DNA of 64,000 nt from Rufibacter sp. LB8 (GTDB lineage: Bacteria; Bacteroidota; Bacteroidia; Cytophagales; Hymenobacteraceae): NCBI RefSeq assembly GCF_014876185.1, contig NZ_JADALJ010000001.1:3845001-3909000 (forward strand). Reading direction: 5' to 3'. Below, piece after piece: positions 1-9,727 of the stretch. Below the pieces are notes generated by a model, which was given only the letters and a program-made list of their open reading frames with translations, did not search any database and had not been told where the DNA came from. Position 1 is the first letter of the stretch; each line of letters starts with the position of its first letter. A program made the translations under genes and the position numbers.

Positions 1-787
<787 letters not shown>

Positions 788-882
788 CCGCCCCAAAGGC
801 GCGTGCCCTCCCCTCTTTCTCTCTCTTCCCACGTATGTCAGAGCACCCCCCGGCATCATTCGAGCCGAAAGGCCCAAGATAA

Positions 883-991
<109 letters not shown>

Positions 992-1005
992 CCCCTTTTT
1001 CAAGC

Positions 1006-1037
1006 GACAGCCCACCCTGGAGACACGGTGGGCTGTC
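1006..1037 (+). terminator. rRNA operon terminator hairpin
   Basis: An 11-bp perfect stem (GACAGCCCACC pairing with GGTGGGCTGTC) with a 10-base loop lies about 15 bases after the 5S end. A short T run precedes the hairpin and there is no strong T run after it. It is the natural end of the rRNA operon and is still intact next to the IS remnant. Confidence 0.75.
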
Positions 1038-1042
1038 CGCGT

Positions 1043-1687
1043 TTAATAGGCTTGCAGATGAAGGAACCGTGGCGTGGGCCAAAATGTAGCCTGGATGGGC
1101 TTTCCCGGCTGGGTATATTGGATAGTGATTTCCTCCTTCTTGCACCAGGAACTGAAATCAGCACTGGTAAACTCCGGGCCATTGTCCACCCGGATGGCAG
1201 CTGGCTTACCCCTCCAGTCAATGAGCTGTTCCAAGGTGCGCACGACTCTTTTGGCCGTGATGGAAGTGGCAATCTCTATCGCCAATGCTTCCCTGTTGCA
1301 GTCATCAATTATATTCAACGTCCGGAATTTGTTGCCCGAGGCCAGGCTGTCGCTCATGAAATCCATGCTCCAGCTGTTGTTCAGCACTTCTTGCGCTTGC
1401 AGGGGCTGTTTTACCCGGGCCGGCAACCTTCTCTTACCCCTTTTCTTTTTATTGAGCTTTAAGAGCCTGTAAACCCGGTACACCCGCTTGTGGTTCCACG
1501 CCTTCCCGTCCCTTTTCAGGCAGGCCAGCAGCTTGCGGAAGCCATACACCGGATGCTCGTCGGCCAATGCCTGTAGAGCGCTTGTTACTTCCGTGTCATC
1601 CTTGCAGCTCTTGTAATAAAACTGGGAGCGGGCCAGGCTGCTCAGCCCGCAGGCCCTGGTAACCGGTAAGCCATAGTCCGAAACCAA
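1043..1687 (-). pseudogene. IS3-family transposase OrfB, truncated
   Basis: This is the catalytic half of an IS3 transposase (rve integrase core). The HTH_21-like region (YGFRKLLACLKRDGKAWNHKRVYRVY) and two residues of the DDE triad are visible: D in SMDFMSDSL and D in RVDNGPEF. After QPGKPIQ the frame leaves the family pattern: the expected NAFIERFN-type segment with the catalytic Glu is missing and a short unrelated tail follows to a stop. It begins at a TTG but is more likely read by frameshift from OrfA. With the third acidic residue gone it should be inactive. Confidence 0.82.
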
Positions 1688-1695
1688 TTCTTCGG

Positions 1696-1986
1696 CTAAT
1701 TGCTTTTGTTGCCAAGGCCCCAGCCTTTTTTTGTTATTACTTCCTTTAGAATGGAGTGGTCCAGGCTCAGATCAGCGAACATCTTCTTCAGCCGGGCATT
1801 TTCTTCTTCCAGCTCTTCCAGCCGCTTGACATCCGAGGCTTCCAAACCTCCATACCGGCTTTTCCATTTGTAAAACGTGGCCCGGCTTATTTCCAGCTCC
1901 CGGCAAATATCCTCGGTCTTCCGACCAGACTCATTTTCCTTGATAGACTTCACTATCTGGCTTTCACTGATTCTGCTCTTTCTCAT
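1696..1986 (-). CDS. IS3-family transposase OrfA
   Basis: 96 residues from the ATG that gives MRKSRISESQIV; an upstream in-frame ATG at 2010 is possible. OrfA is the DNA-binding half of the IS3 transposase. A helix-turn-helix is visible (ICRELEISRATFYKWKSRYG, about residues 26-45). After it comes a leucine-zipper-like coiled coil (LEELEEENARLKKMFADL), which mediates oligomerisation in this family. The stop lies just past a run of seven A, where ribosomes are expected to slip by -1 into OrfB. The frame is complete although the element is truncated. Confidence 0.85.
   Translation of the reverse strand: MRKSRISESQIVKSIKENESGRKTEDICRELEISRATFYKWKSRYGGLEASDVKRLEELEEENARLKKMFADLSLDHSILKEVITKKGWGLGNKSN
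1725..1732 (-). other. Probable -1 frameshift site of the IS3 element
   Basis: On the minus strand the sequence AAAAAAAG encodes T-K-K just before the OrfA stop. Reading -1 from here gives KKRLGPWQQKQLAEEL, which runs without a stop into the OrfB frame. This is the A6/A7 slippery site usual in IS3 elements. Slippage itself is inferred. Confidence 0.6.
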
Positions 1987-2076
1987 CTTTTTCAGTTTAA
2001 AACTAAACACTTTCTGTCTACTTTTAAACTGTCTCGGTTTTAGGGATACTTACAATACTTACAGGAGCAAAAAGAT

Positions 2077-2124
2077 TTAATGAATAAGGCCGTCCTGTTA
2101 ATTTAGGACGGCCTTATTCATTAA
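2077..2124. terminator. Perfect 20-bp hairpin, probably bidirectional terminator
   Basis: TTAATGAATAAGGCCGTCCT pairs with its exact reverse complement across an 8-base loop. A-rich sequence before it and AAAATGG after it make it usable on either strand. It separates the IS remnant from the M16 gene cluster. Confidence 0.75.
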
Positions 2125-2206
2125 AATGGATTCCAAAAAGTTAGTAATAAAGATAAATTTAAGAAAGCATGTTGTGTCATTATATCTGATGAACAATCAG
2201 TCTCTT

Positions 2207-2288
2207 AAAATTTACAGCTTGTTTTAGGTTCATTTCTAAAATTGAGCCCGAAAACAGAATTCAATTTAACCTAAAGCTGTAGAATTTT
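2207..2288 (-). terminator. Hairpin after the M16 gene, with a PR1 copy in its loop
   Basis: The outer arms AAAATTTACAGCTT...TAGGTT and AACCTAAAGCTGTAGAATTTT are inverted repeats, with a few extra bases in the left arm. A degenerate PR1 palindrome occupies the loop and overlaps the left arm. It lies about 40 bases past the M16 stop. Confidence 0.5.
2221..2255. repeat. PR1 palindrome, degenerate copy
   Basis: The right arm ATTGAGCCCGAAAAC is well kept; the left arm is GTTTTAGGTTCATTTC. It lies about 75 bases past the stop of the M16 gene, inside a larger hairpin. Confidence 0.75.
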
Positions 2289-2327
2289 CTTTCTAGTAAC
2301 TTAGTTTAATTGATAGCTGAGACCTTA

Positions 2328-3608
2328 TCAAACTCCTCCAACAACGATTCTATACATTGAATCTGGCTTTAGATAGTTGGCTGCCACTTTTGATAATTCA
2401 TCTATTGACATCTCCTCAATATTTCTTGATAATATTGTGAGGGAGTCAGATGGAAGACCTAACAGTATATTTTGCTTATACCTATCCATCTTGTCAAATA
2501 CAGTGGATTGATCATTTAGAAACTTGCCAAGGATGTGTTTCTTAACGGTTTCCAGTTCTTCCTCTGTTAAAGATGCTTCAATCAATTGCTGTAATTCCGC
2601 CTCAATTTCTTTGAGTGTTTCTTCAATTTTGTCTCCTTTAATATCTGTACCAATTGAGAAGAGAGTAGAGTGTTCTTTCGCAGATATAGATGAATGAATG
2701 CCATATGTGAAACCTTTATCCTCTCTTATGTTGGTCATTAACCTGGATCCAAAGTATCCACCTAAAACATGGTTTAGAAAAAATAGCGCAGAATAATACT
2801 CTGATTGGGGGGAGATGGATACTTTGCCTACCCTAACAGCAGCCTGCATTTGGTTGCTGCTAGACACTTTTAAATAGGCAGGGTTAGATTCAGATTTAAA
2901 CGGACTCGAATAAGGCGCAGCGCTAAAGGGGAATGAATCTACTTCAAGTTTCTTTAAAATCAATTCTAAATCCCCAGACCCAATATCCCCACAAATAAAG
3001 ACTTCAGCTTCTGAAAAAGAGTAAGAGCTCTTATGGAAATCTTTAACATCCTGCAAGCATACCTTCTCAATTTCTTCTTCTGAGATGAACGTAGCATAGG
3101 GGTGGCCCTTCCCATAGATAGTGGTAGTGAAGTGCTCCGTTGCTATATAACTGTTCTTTTGCTTGTCTACTGTTAAGCTTTGGGCAATCCTTTTCTTAGT
3201 CAACTCAAATTCTTCTTCTGGGAAAGAGGGACTAAGGATGAGTTCAAATGCCAATGGTAACAATGCAGGTAGGTATTTGCTAAGACAATACAAAGTGACC
3301 GTTGACCTGTCAAAACCGTGGGTCACCTCTAAGGAAGCTCCGTAGAAGTCTATAAAATCTGCAATACCTTTGGCGGTGTGTGTTGCGGTACCTTCCTTTA
3401 ACATTTTAGCGGTTAAAGATGCAACGGCAGCTTTAGGCTGGTACCACTTACCGGCCTTAAAAACAAATTCAACCCGCACCACGGGTTGAACAGTGTTTTG
3501 ATAGACATGCACCTTGGCACCAGAGCCAGTTTGAAGTAAAGTTGGTTCAATACCCTCCACAACTGAAGGGGCATTGATGAGAGGAGGAACTAAGCGGTTT
3601 ATTATCAT
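2328..3608 (-). CDS. M16-family peptidase-like protein without the zinc motif
   Basis: 426 residues with the two-lobed M16 (insulinase/pitrilysin) layout: a first lobe at about 30-190 and the C-terminal M16 domain at about 190-420 (DVKDFHKSSYSFSEAEVFICGDI, later LTEEELETVKKHILGKF). Where active members carry HxxEH, this protein reads TAKMLKEGT, so the zinc ligands are absent. It looks like the non-catalytic partner of an M16 pair, yet no active partner is in the window. No signal peptide is obvious. It starts 3 bases after porV and is probably the last gene of the purS-porU-porV transcript. Its DNA is visibly AT-richer than the genes from 9 kb on. Confidence 0.85.
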   Translation of the reverse strand: MIINRLVPPLINAPSVVEGIEPTLLQTGSGAKVHVYQNTVQPVVRVEFVFKAGKWYQPKAAVASLTAKMLKEGTATHTAKGIADFIDFYGASLEVTHGFDRSTVTLYCLSKYLPALLPLAFELILSPSFPEEEFELTKKRIAQSLTVDKQKNSYIATEHFTTTIYGKGHPYATFISEEEIEKVCLQDVKDFHKSSYSFSEAEVFICGDIGSGDLELILKKLEVDSFPFSAAPYSSPFKSESNPAYLKVSSSNQMQAAVRVGKVSISPQSEYYSALFFLNHVLGGYFGSRLMTNIREDKGFTYGIHSSISAKEHSTLFSIGTDIKGDKIEETLKEIEAELQQLIEASLTEEELETVKKHILGKFLNDQSTVFDKMDRYKQNILLGLPSDSLTILSRNIEEMSIDELSKVAANYLKPDSMYRIVVGGV

Positions 3609-3611
3609 AAA

Positions 3612-4775
3612 TTATTCATTACCGTCTAACCGGAAATGCAGGGAGAAACGCAGTGTCTGAGATAAGGGGTTGTTTTGTTCATTAGGAATAAGATACGCGG
3701 CATCTACCCCAAATTTCTGATACCTGATGCCTAAGCCCATGGTATAGTACTTACGGCCACCTTTCATATCGCTCTCATAGAAATAACCAGCCCGAGCAGC
3801 AAACAAATCATCATACCAATACTCCAGACCAGTAGAGACAGTGATTTCCTGCAATTCTTCTTTGAAACCGTCTTCGGCATCATTAAAGGATTTGAAGATA
3901 CCAGAGAACACGTTGGTGTTGTCATTAGCGGCTGCATCATCTGGTGGTGAATAGGGTACCAGCAGTTTGTTTCCGTCTACAGCCAGGGTAATTTTGTTGT
4001 AAGGGTCCAATTCCATGGTGATGGCCGTTCCTATGCGTAGGTTAGTGGGCAGAAAATCTTTCCTTCCTGCCGTGGTGTAACTTACCTTGCCGCCCACATT
4101 AGACAGGTTTCCGCCCAAAGCCAGGTTGTAGTTTCTGGCGCCAATAGTCAAATCTTTGGTATAGTAAATGCCCAGATCCACGGCTGCAGAGTTGGCAGGC
4201 TGTGATTCTACGCTTCCTTGGCCAGAGCCAGAAACGTTCACATTTCCGGCCAGGTTAGACCTAATATAACGTGCCGATACGCCCAAGCTAAGATTTTCAC
4301 TAAGTCTCTGGCCATATGAAACACTGAGGCTATATTCCTTCGGGTTAAAGTAATCGGTTTGGAGACCGTTGATATCTCTGAACTGGATGTCACCTAAATC
4401 AAAATATAAAAGGGAAACCGCAATAGAAGAGTTAGGCGTGAGGCGTTTGTGACCAGATAAATAAGCCAAGTACATGTCGTTCACAATCTTCTGGAGCCAA
4501 GGCGTCACCGAAAGGGAAGCCCCTAAATCATTTTCCAGGAAACCAAGTTTAGCCGGGTTCCAGTGGGTGGAATTCACATCTGGCGTAGTAGCTACACCGG
4601 CATCACCCATGCCTGCTGCACGTGCGTCTGGGGCAACTGTTAAGATAGGAACCGCGGTGGTAATGGGTCTGTAGGTCTGGTCCCTACCATCAACAGTTTG
4701 TGCAGAAGCTGTGATACCGGTAAAGGATAGAAGAAGGATACCAAGTACAGAGGTGCGTAAGAGTGTGCCGTTCAT
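3612..4775 (-). CDS. porV: T9SS outer-membrane protein PorV (LptO)
   Basis: 387 residues. A signal peptide (residues 1-25, ending SAQ) is followed by the family signature PDARAAGMGDAGVAT and then a FadL-like beta-barrel (alternating strands, ending LRFSLHFRL). PorV binds the C-terminal sorting domain of T9SS cargo and shuttles it from the SprA translocon to the PorU attachment complex. It lies 25 bases downstream of porU, as in other Bacteroidota, which supports the call. Confidence 0.93.
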   Translation of the reverse strand: MNGTLLRTSVLGILLLSFTGITASAQTVDGRDQTYRPITTAVPILTVAPDARAAGMGDAGVATTPDVNSTHWNPAKLGFLENDLGASLSVTPWLQKIVNDMYLAYLSGHKRLTPNSSIAVSLLYFDLGDIQFRDINGLQTDYFNPKEYSLSVSYGQRLSENLSLGVSARYIRSNLAGNVNVSGSGQGSVESQPANSAAVDLGIYYTKDLTIGARNYNLALGGNLSNVGGKVSYTTAGRKDFLPTNLRIGTAITMELDPYNKITLAVDGNKLLVPYSPPDDAAANDNTNVFSGIFKSFNDAEDGFKEELQEITVSTGLEYWYDDLFAARAGYFYESDMKGGRKYYTMGLGIRYQKFGVDAAYLIPNEQNNPLSQTLRFSLHFRLDGNE

Positions 4776-4800
4776 GCGGTGGATTTAGTTATGCAATAAG

Positions 4801-7800
4801 TTATTTAAGTAAAACTAGTTTTTCATAGCGAGAGATGCTAGAACCGTCTTGACGAGAACGCACTTTCACCTGATAAATATATACGCCTTTGGCTAAATTA
4901 TCATTGCTGTCATCTTTGCCATCCCAGGTTAAATCAGAGAAATGCGCCTGGCCATTACTAATGGTCTGCAAGGTCTTTATTAATTTACCAGATACGGTAA
5001 AAATCTGGATTTGGACGTCAAGTTCCTGACCGGGTCTGTTGTGGTCAAAGTGGAACGTTGTTTTGTTCAAAAAGGGGTTAGGAATGTTGTAGACGTGGTT
5101 GAGGGCAAGCTTTTCAGAAGAGGCCACAATGAACTCTATTTTTGCCGTGGCTGAATTGTTGTGCGTATCCCAAGCCTTAAGTTCCAGGGTGTGCGGGCCG
5201 GCCGTAAGACCTTTAAGAGGATAGCGTACCTTGCCAGACTGATAAGAGTCTACATCAGCGGTATAGAAATCATTCAAGATGAACGGCTCAGATGTTTTAC
5301 CGTCTAAAATGGCGGTAATCTCATGGCCAATGCCAGCACCGGCGGTGTTGATGCCGTTGTCATCAAATAGGTGGGCTATCAAGGTAGCGTCTGCAGGAAC
5401 AGTGCCGCCTGTGACAAAGGACTCATCATTCATGAACATGGTTACCTGCGGGGGCGCGTTGTCTGCCAGGGCAGAGGGATCTGCGCTGCCTACTTTGATT
5501 TCAGCCACGCCATGGCCATCAATGGTACTGTTGGAGACATACAATTGAATAAGTCCTAGCCCCAATTGGTAGTTAATGTCTTTGGGCACAACAAAAGACA
5601 CTTCAAACAAGCCATTTCTCACAGAGGCCAAGCCATCATAGAGAATATTGTTCCTGACTTGCACGGGTACCCTAGAATCATATTGTTCATTGCCAAATGT
5701 CATGACCGTGCTACGTTTGTCAAACACAGTAATGTGTACTTGCCCAGTAAAATCAGAGGCAAGCTGTTGGCCATCTGTGACAGTTCCAGTCAATTCTATT
5801 TTAGACAAGGCCTTAAGGGTATCTGCAGCAGCAGATGAGAAAGGTTTGCCATTTATGGATGTGACATTCACCTTCAACTTAGGGTAAGCCAAGGTCATGG
5901 AAGGATCCCCGAGCAGCGCAAAATTGCGGTTGTTTACACCTGTAATACTTGTGTTTTTTGATTTAGTAATCAAATACCCAAGCTCAGGCATATTGCCATT
6001 AGCTTTAGGTATGAACAAGTCATTGAAAAAAGCTCTATTAAGGGCTTTGCTGCCGAAAGAATAAACCAAACGGGTAGTGATAAGGGCACCAACAGAACCA
6101 CCTCCCGCATGTAAGAGGGCTACTTCTGCGCCAGACGTACGTCTGGGGTCATCATACCGCCCGAAGTCACAGGTAGCAATTAAGAGAAAATTTAACCGGT
6201 TGGGATTATTCCAGCTTTGGATCTCACTAATGGTAAGCACTTGCTCATCTGCTAGACTAACTGCGTTTCCGTGGCCAGTGTAGTTAACCACCAGTGCACC
6301 TTTTTCTACTGCTTCCCGCAGGCTCTTATTTGCTTCTGGTGCGCGCTGACCGTTAGGGACAGAAACCTGTGGAAATAGGTCAAGGTAATTTTTCTGTTGA
6401 AGGTATTCTGGGTGATTATCATGAACAAACTCCGCTAAATGTTCACCATCCTGTAAATGTTCATTTCTATCACCGTCATCAGAAAAGAATACTAATCTTT
6501 TTCGCCAGTTGCCCATGGAAGATTCACTTTCATATCGAATGATTTTGTCAATCATGACATCTGCCTCAGCTGCAGTTTTAGCAGGTAATCGCCCAATGGC
6601 AATATCTAAGTAATGGTCTGTGGAAACTGTCAAATCCAATTCAGACCATTCACCTTCAGTATCAGAAAGAAACCCAATATAATCATCTGATGAATGGGAG
6701 GTAATAGCGTTTAAGGACTCCCTTGATTCATAAATGGGAATAAAGTTGGTATTGCCCGGCAATCTTCTTTTGGGATCTACTGAGGCATCACCCAATAAGA
6801 GAAGTTTCAAAAGGTCATCGCCGCTCTTGGTGCTGCGTTGGTACAACATGCGCATGAAGTCCCTGATGGCCGTAATATCTTGCCGACCAGAAGAGAATTC
6901 TTCATAAATCTGCGGAAGCAACACTACTTCTACCTGTAAATTGGTTTTGGTGCGGCGGTGTTGGGCCAGTCGGTTAGCCTGCGCTAAAAATTCAGGAGGC
7001 GTAATAATCACCAGGTCAATATTGCCAGCCAGGCTGTGCAAATTCTGGTTGATGACTTTGCGCACAAAAACGGGAGCAGGAAAGCTATTTCCATGGAAGG
7101 CCATATACTCTTGCAATTCCTGGCTGGGGGCCGAGAAAACAGCCGAGCCGTTTGAGACACTATATTGTTGCCTGAATGGCTTCAGGGGGTTAGTGACATT
7201 CCAGATATGGGACCCAGTGGTAGTAACGCCATCTACCTGGTAGGTGCTCACAGGTTGCTGTAAGCTAGCCAAGGACCTAAAACTGGTTTGACTGCCATAC
7301 AATTTCAACTGCCGGGGCGCCACCACCGTGATGTAATTCAGATAGCCTAAGGCTGAGGAGCTAATGCCAGGTCTATAGGTATAAGAAAGGGAAAGACTGT
7401 TGGCAACGGAAATAGAACTTACCGGAACAGCCAGCGGCAGAACATGATCTATGCCGGCCGAATGGTATTGACCAGTACCTCTGCCACCCACGCTGTGCGT
7501 GGCAATGTCTCTGCTGTTCAACTTCACCAGAAAAGATGATGCCTCTGGGGAGTTGGCCATCACCGCCGAGGTGATTTTAACAGTACCCGTAGGCAATAAA
7601 TCTGAAACATTGAAGGTGAACGAACGCTCCAAACCAAAGGCGTTGAATTCCTCCCCGTACCACTCACGGCCAGAGTGCTGCATGTTCTTGAGGTCCTGCT
7701 CATGGTGGAAACGCTCCTCAAAGCTGGAAACGGTTGGGTAAATGCCCGCTACTGAGGCTTGTTCTGTCACCCGCAAGCCAGGCGTAGACCCAACCGTTAG

Positions 7801-8664
7801 AAAGTAATACGTGGTGTCACTGTACAGATTGGTGTTGTGCTTGAAAGGAACATTGGCCGTTGGGTTGGCCGTCCAGGTATGGGGGCCTTGGGCGTAGAAC
7901 AAGATGTAGTCATTGGCGTCAAAAGTGCCGTCTTGTTCGCCTTCCACCCAAATGGCGTTCTCTGTTAAATCATCTGGCCTGGGAATGTTGTTAGGCTGGG
8001 GCAGCATGCCACCGCCGTTGCCGTAAATCTTGATGTTTTTAGGATTAACTGACCCTAGATTCACACCCATGGCACCCAACAAGCCGCGGTCAATCTTGAA
8101 AATGCCCGTGGCCGGCACACCAATTTTATACCAATCACCGGTGCGCAGCACAGAGTTAGTGGTGAAGGATCTCCTATTATTACTGTTGCTAGTTGCTGCG
8201 CGGGCAGCTTTGTTGCCGGTTCTATACCGGTAGCTGAATTTAACCAGGCGCTCCAGGGCACCCGTCTGCGGATTCAACCTAAACGGCTGGAAATATACCT
8301 GGGAAATGGGCACACGGTTGGCCTCACCGGAAGAAATGATGGGGACGATTTCCGTTTTTTGGCTCTGTTTTGGAAATGAGCGCGATTCTGCGTCTGTGAG
8401 CGGGGCAAACTCCGTTTGGGTAAACTCAAAGGAACCCACTTCTACCCCCTGAAACACCAGCAGGTAATAAGGTACATCTTCCTGGCCCAGGTAAGAGGCC
8501 TCCTCAAACGTGGGTACCACAGCCGTGCGGCTAGCACCCGGGCTGGTGGCCGGCCCCGCGACAGTGCGCCATTGAATGGTACGTGAGCCTTCAGACTGGG
8601 CCCAAGCAGCGGTCGCCGTTGCGCAGAGGGCAAACGCCACTAAAATTTTTCTGAACAGATGCAT
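4801..8664 (-). CDS. porU: T9SS sortase/signal peptidase PorU
   Basis: 1287 residues from the internal ATG MHLFRKILVAF, which opens a clean signal peptide (to AWAQ); the upstream ATG at 8697 would add 11 residues in front of it. The core is a gingipain-like C25 peptidase. Catalytic His798 (VVNYTGHGN) and Cys832 (LLIATCDFG) are both present. A FlgD-like Ig domain and a T9SS type A sorting domain (NIPNPF...KGVYIYQVKV...KLVLLK) close the protein. PorU removes the CTD of cargo and attaches the cargo to the cell surface. It is followed by porV. Confidence 0.94.
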   Translation of the reverse strand: MHLFRKILVAFALCATATAAWAQSEGSRTIQWRTVAGPATSPGASRTAVVPTFEEASYLGQEDVPYYLLVFQGVEVGSFEFTQTEFAPLTDAESRSFPKQSQKTEIVPIISSGEANRVPISQVYFQPFRLNPQTGALERLVKFSYRYRTGNKAARAATSNSNNRRSFTTNSVLRTGDWYKIGVPATGIFKIDRGLLGAMGVNLGSVNPKNIKIYGNGGGMLPQPNNIPRPDDLTENAIWVEGEQDGTFDANDYILFYAQGPHTWTANPTANVPFKHNTNLYSDTTYYFLTVGSTPGLRVTEQASVAGIYPTVSSFEERFHHEQDLKNMQHSGREWYGEEFNAFGLERSFTFNVSDLLPTGTVKITSAVMANSPEASSFLVKLNSRDIATHSVGGRGTGQYHSAGIDHVLPLAVPVSSISVANSLSLSYTYRPGISSSALGYLNYITVVAPRQLKLYGSQTSFRSLASLQQPVSTYQVDGVTTTGSHIWNVTNPLKPFRQQYSVSNGSAVFSAPSQELQEYMAFHGNSFPAPVFVRKVINQNLHSLAGNIDLVIITPPEFLAQANRLAQHRRTKTNLQVEVVLLPQIYEEFSSGRQDITAIRDFMRMLYQRSTKSGDDLLKLLLLGDASVDPKRRLPGNTNFIPIYESRESLNAITSHSSDDYIGFLSDTEGEWSELDLTVSTDHYLDIAIGRLPAKTAAEADVMIDKIIRYESESSMGNWRKRLVFFSDDGDRNEHLQDGEHLAEFVHDNHPEYLQQKNYLDLFPQVSVPNGQRAPEANKSLREAVEKGALVVNYTGHGNAVSLADEQVLTISEIQSWNNPNRLNFLLIATCDFGRYDDPRRTSGAEVALLHAGGGSVGALITTRLVYSFGSKALNRAFFNDLFIPKANGNMPELGYLITKSKNTSITGVNNRNFALLGDPSMTLAYPKLKVNVTSINGKPFSSAAADTLKALSKIELTGTVTDGQQLASDFTGQVHITVFDKRSTVMTFGNEQYDSRVPVQVRNNILYDGLASVRNGLFEVSFVVPKDINYQLGLGLIQLYVSNSTIDGHGVAEIKVGSADPSALADNAPPQVTMFMNDESFVTGGTVPADATLIAHLFDDNGINTAGAGIGHEITAILDGKTSEPFILNDFYTADVDSYQSGKVRYPLKGLTAGPHTLELKAWDTHNNSATAKIEFIVASSEKLALNHVYNIPNPFLNKTTFHFDHNRPGQELDVQIQIFTVSGKLIKTLQTISNGQAHFSDLTWDGKDDSNDNLAKGVYIYQVKVRSRQDGSSISRYEKLVLLK

Positions 8665-8708
8665 GTAGGTGGGGTAAAGGTATTCACTCCGCAACACAGC
8701 TAGGCGCC

Positions 8709-8747
8709 GGTAGGTTCAGCCAAGCCCATGACCAGGCCGAACTTACC
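8709..8747 (-). other. Hairpin in the purS-porU gap
   Basis: GGTAGGTTCAGCC can pair with GGCCGAACTTACC (13 positions, two of them G-U wobbles) across a 13-base loop. It fills much of the roughly 95-base gap between the purS stop and the porU start. There is no T run on the minus strand, so it is more likely an mRNA structure or attenuator than a simple terminator. Function unknown. Confidence 0.4.
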
Positions 8748-8759
8748 CAGGCCGGTTAA

Positions 8760-9011
8760 CTAATTAGCTGTGAGACGGTACGTGAAAGATTCCATAATCA
8801 TGTTTGCCAAAAGCTTTTTACACGCCTCCTCCACTTTCTGGGCAGCGGCAGCTTCGTTCTCCGCTTCCAGGAGTAAACGTATGTGTTTGCCAATTCGTAC
8901 ATCGGCAACTTGCTGTAAGCCTAAATGTTCAAGACCAAGCATCACGGCTTTTCCTTGGGGGTCTAACAGCTCAGCGTGGGGCATGATGTCAATTTCGGCG
9001 GTGAATTTCAT
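8760..9011 (-). CDS. purS: FGAM synthase subunit PurS
   Basis: 83 residues from the ATG giving MKFTAEIDIMPHAELLDPQGKAV, the normal PurS start; longer upstream reading overlaps pssA and is not credible. PurS is the small dimeric subunit that links PurL and PurQ in three-subunit formylglycinamidine synthase (purine synthesis). Its start overlaps the pssA stop in an ATGA, so the two are probably translationally coupled. PurQ is encoded about 6 kb away; PurL is not in the window. Confidence 0.93.
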   Translation of the reverse strand: MKFTAEIDIMPHAELLDPQGKAVMLGLEHLGLQQVADVRIGKHIRLLLEAENEAAAAQKVEEACKKLLANMIMESFTYRLTAN

Positions 9012-9715
9012 AGGGTAGAAGGTTTTAAAAACGAAAGAAGGATATACAATACAATAATGACCGGTATGGCGGTCACATTCAAGAGCGCCAGCAAGGCCAC
9101 CGACAGGCCTAGAAAAATAAACCTGATCTGGTTTCCCTGCCATTTAAAACTCTTGAACTTAAGCGCGAACAGCGGCAGCTCGGCCACCAGCAAATAAGAA
9201 AATACCACGGTAATTACCAGTAACACAAACGGGTTCAAAATGTACGGGGCAAGCCCGAAGGTGTCATTGGCCAGAATCAAGGGCATGGAAATCACAAACA
9301 GCGTGTTGGCCGGCGTGGGCACCCCAATAAAAGACGTGGTCTGGCGCGTATCAATGTTGAACTTGGCCAACCGCAACGCAGAGAAAATGGTCATCAAAAA
9401 GCCCATGAAAGGCAGCACAATGGCCGTGGTTGGTCCAAAGTCAGACAGTTCCACGCTGCGCGAAAGCAAATGGAACATCATCACGCCGGGCACCACGCCA
9501 AAAGAAACCATGTCGGCGAGGGAGTCCAGTTGCTTGCCAATCTCAGAGTAGGCGTGGAGCACGCGGGCCACCATGCCGTCCATAAAATCAAGGATAGCCG
9601 CCAGAATAACCAGATAAGCCGCGTTCACCAACTCCTGCTGGAACACATAGTAAATGGCAATGCAGCCGCAGAGCAGGTTCAGGCAGGTGATAAAATTGGG
9701 GATGTGTCTTTTCAT
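9008..9715 (-). CDS. pssA: CDP-diacylglycerol-serine O-phosphatidyltransferase
   Basis: 235 residues with about seven membrane segments. The CDP-alcohol phosphatidyltransferase motif is complete at about residues 43-71: DFMDGMVARVLHAY then EIGKQLDSLADMVS (D-G-x2-A-R-x8-G-x3-D-x3-D). It makes phosphatidylserine, the precursor of phosphatidylethanolamine, in the inner membrane. The whole leader between it and the upstream MBL gene is a PR1 palindrome. Confidence 0.93.
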   Translation of the reverse strand: MKRHIPNFITCLNLLCGCIAIYYVFQQELVNAAYLVILAAILDFMDGMVARVLHAYSEIGKQLDSLADMVSFGVVPGVMMFHLLSRSVELSDFGPTTAIVLPFMGFLMTIFSALRLAKFNIDTRQTTSFIGVPTPANTLFVISMPLILANDTFGLAPYILNPFVLLVITVVFSYLLVAELPLFALKFKSFKWQGNQIRFIFLGLSVALLALLNVTAIPVIIVLYILLSFLKPSTL

Positions 9716-9727
9716 AAAGCTGTAAAG

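Larger units (their letters stand above)
1086..2051 (-). mobile_element. IS3-family insertion sequence, 3'-truncated
   Basis: Two overlapping minus-strand frames give an IS3-type OrfA plus OrfB. The promoter-proximal end is near 2045-2051 (TAAGTATCCCTAAAACCGAG on the minus strand), probably the terminal inverted repeat. The other end is lost: similarity to IS3 OrfB stops near 1091 and the sequence then runs into the rRNA terminator region, so the second inverted repeat and the last part of the transposase are missing. The remnant should not be able to move by itself. Confidence 0.8.

Noticed and set aside
788-882. tRNA gene in the 23S-5S spacer
   Set aside because: No cloverleaf or TTCGAATC-type T-loop with acceptor pairing is visible; no tRNA was found elsewhere in the window either.
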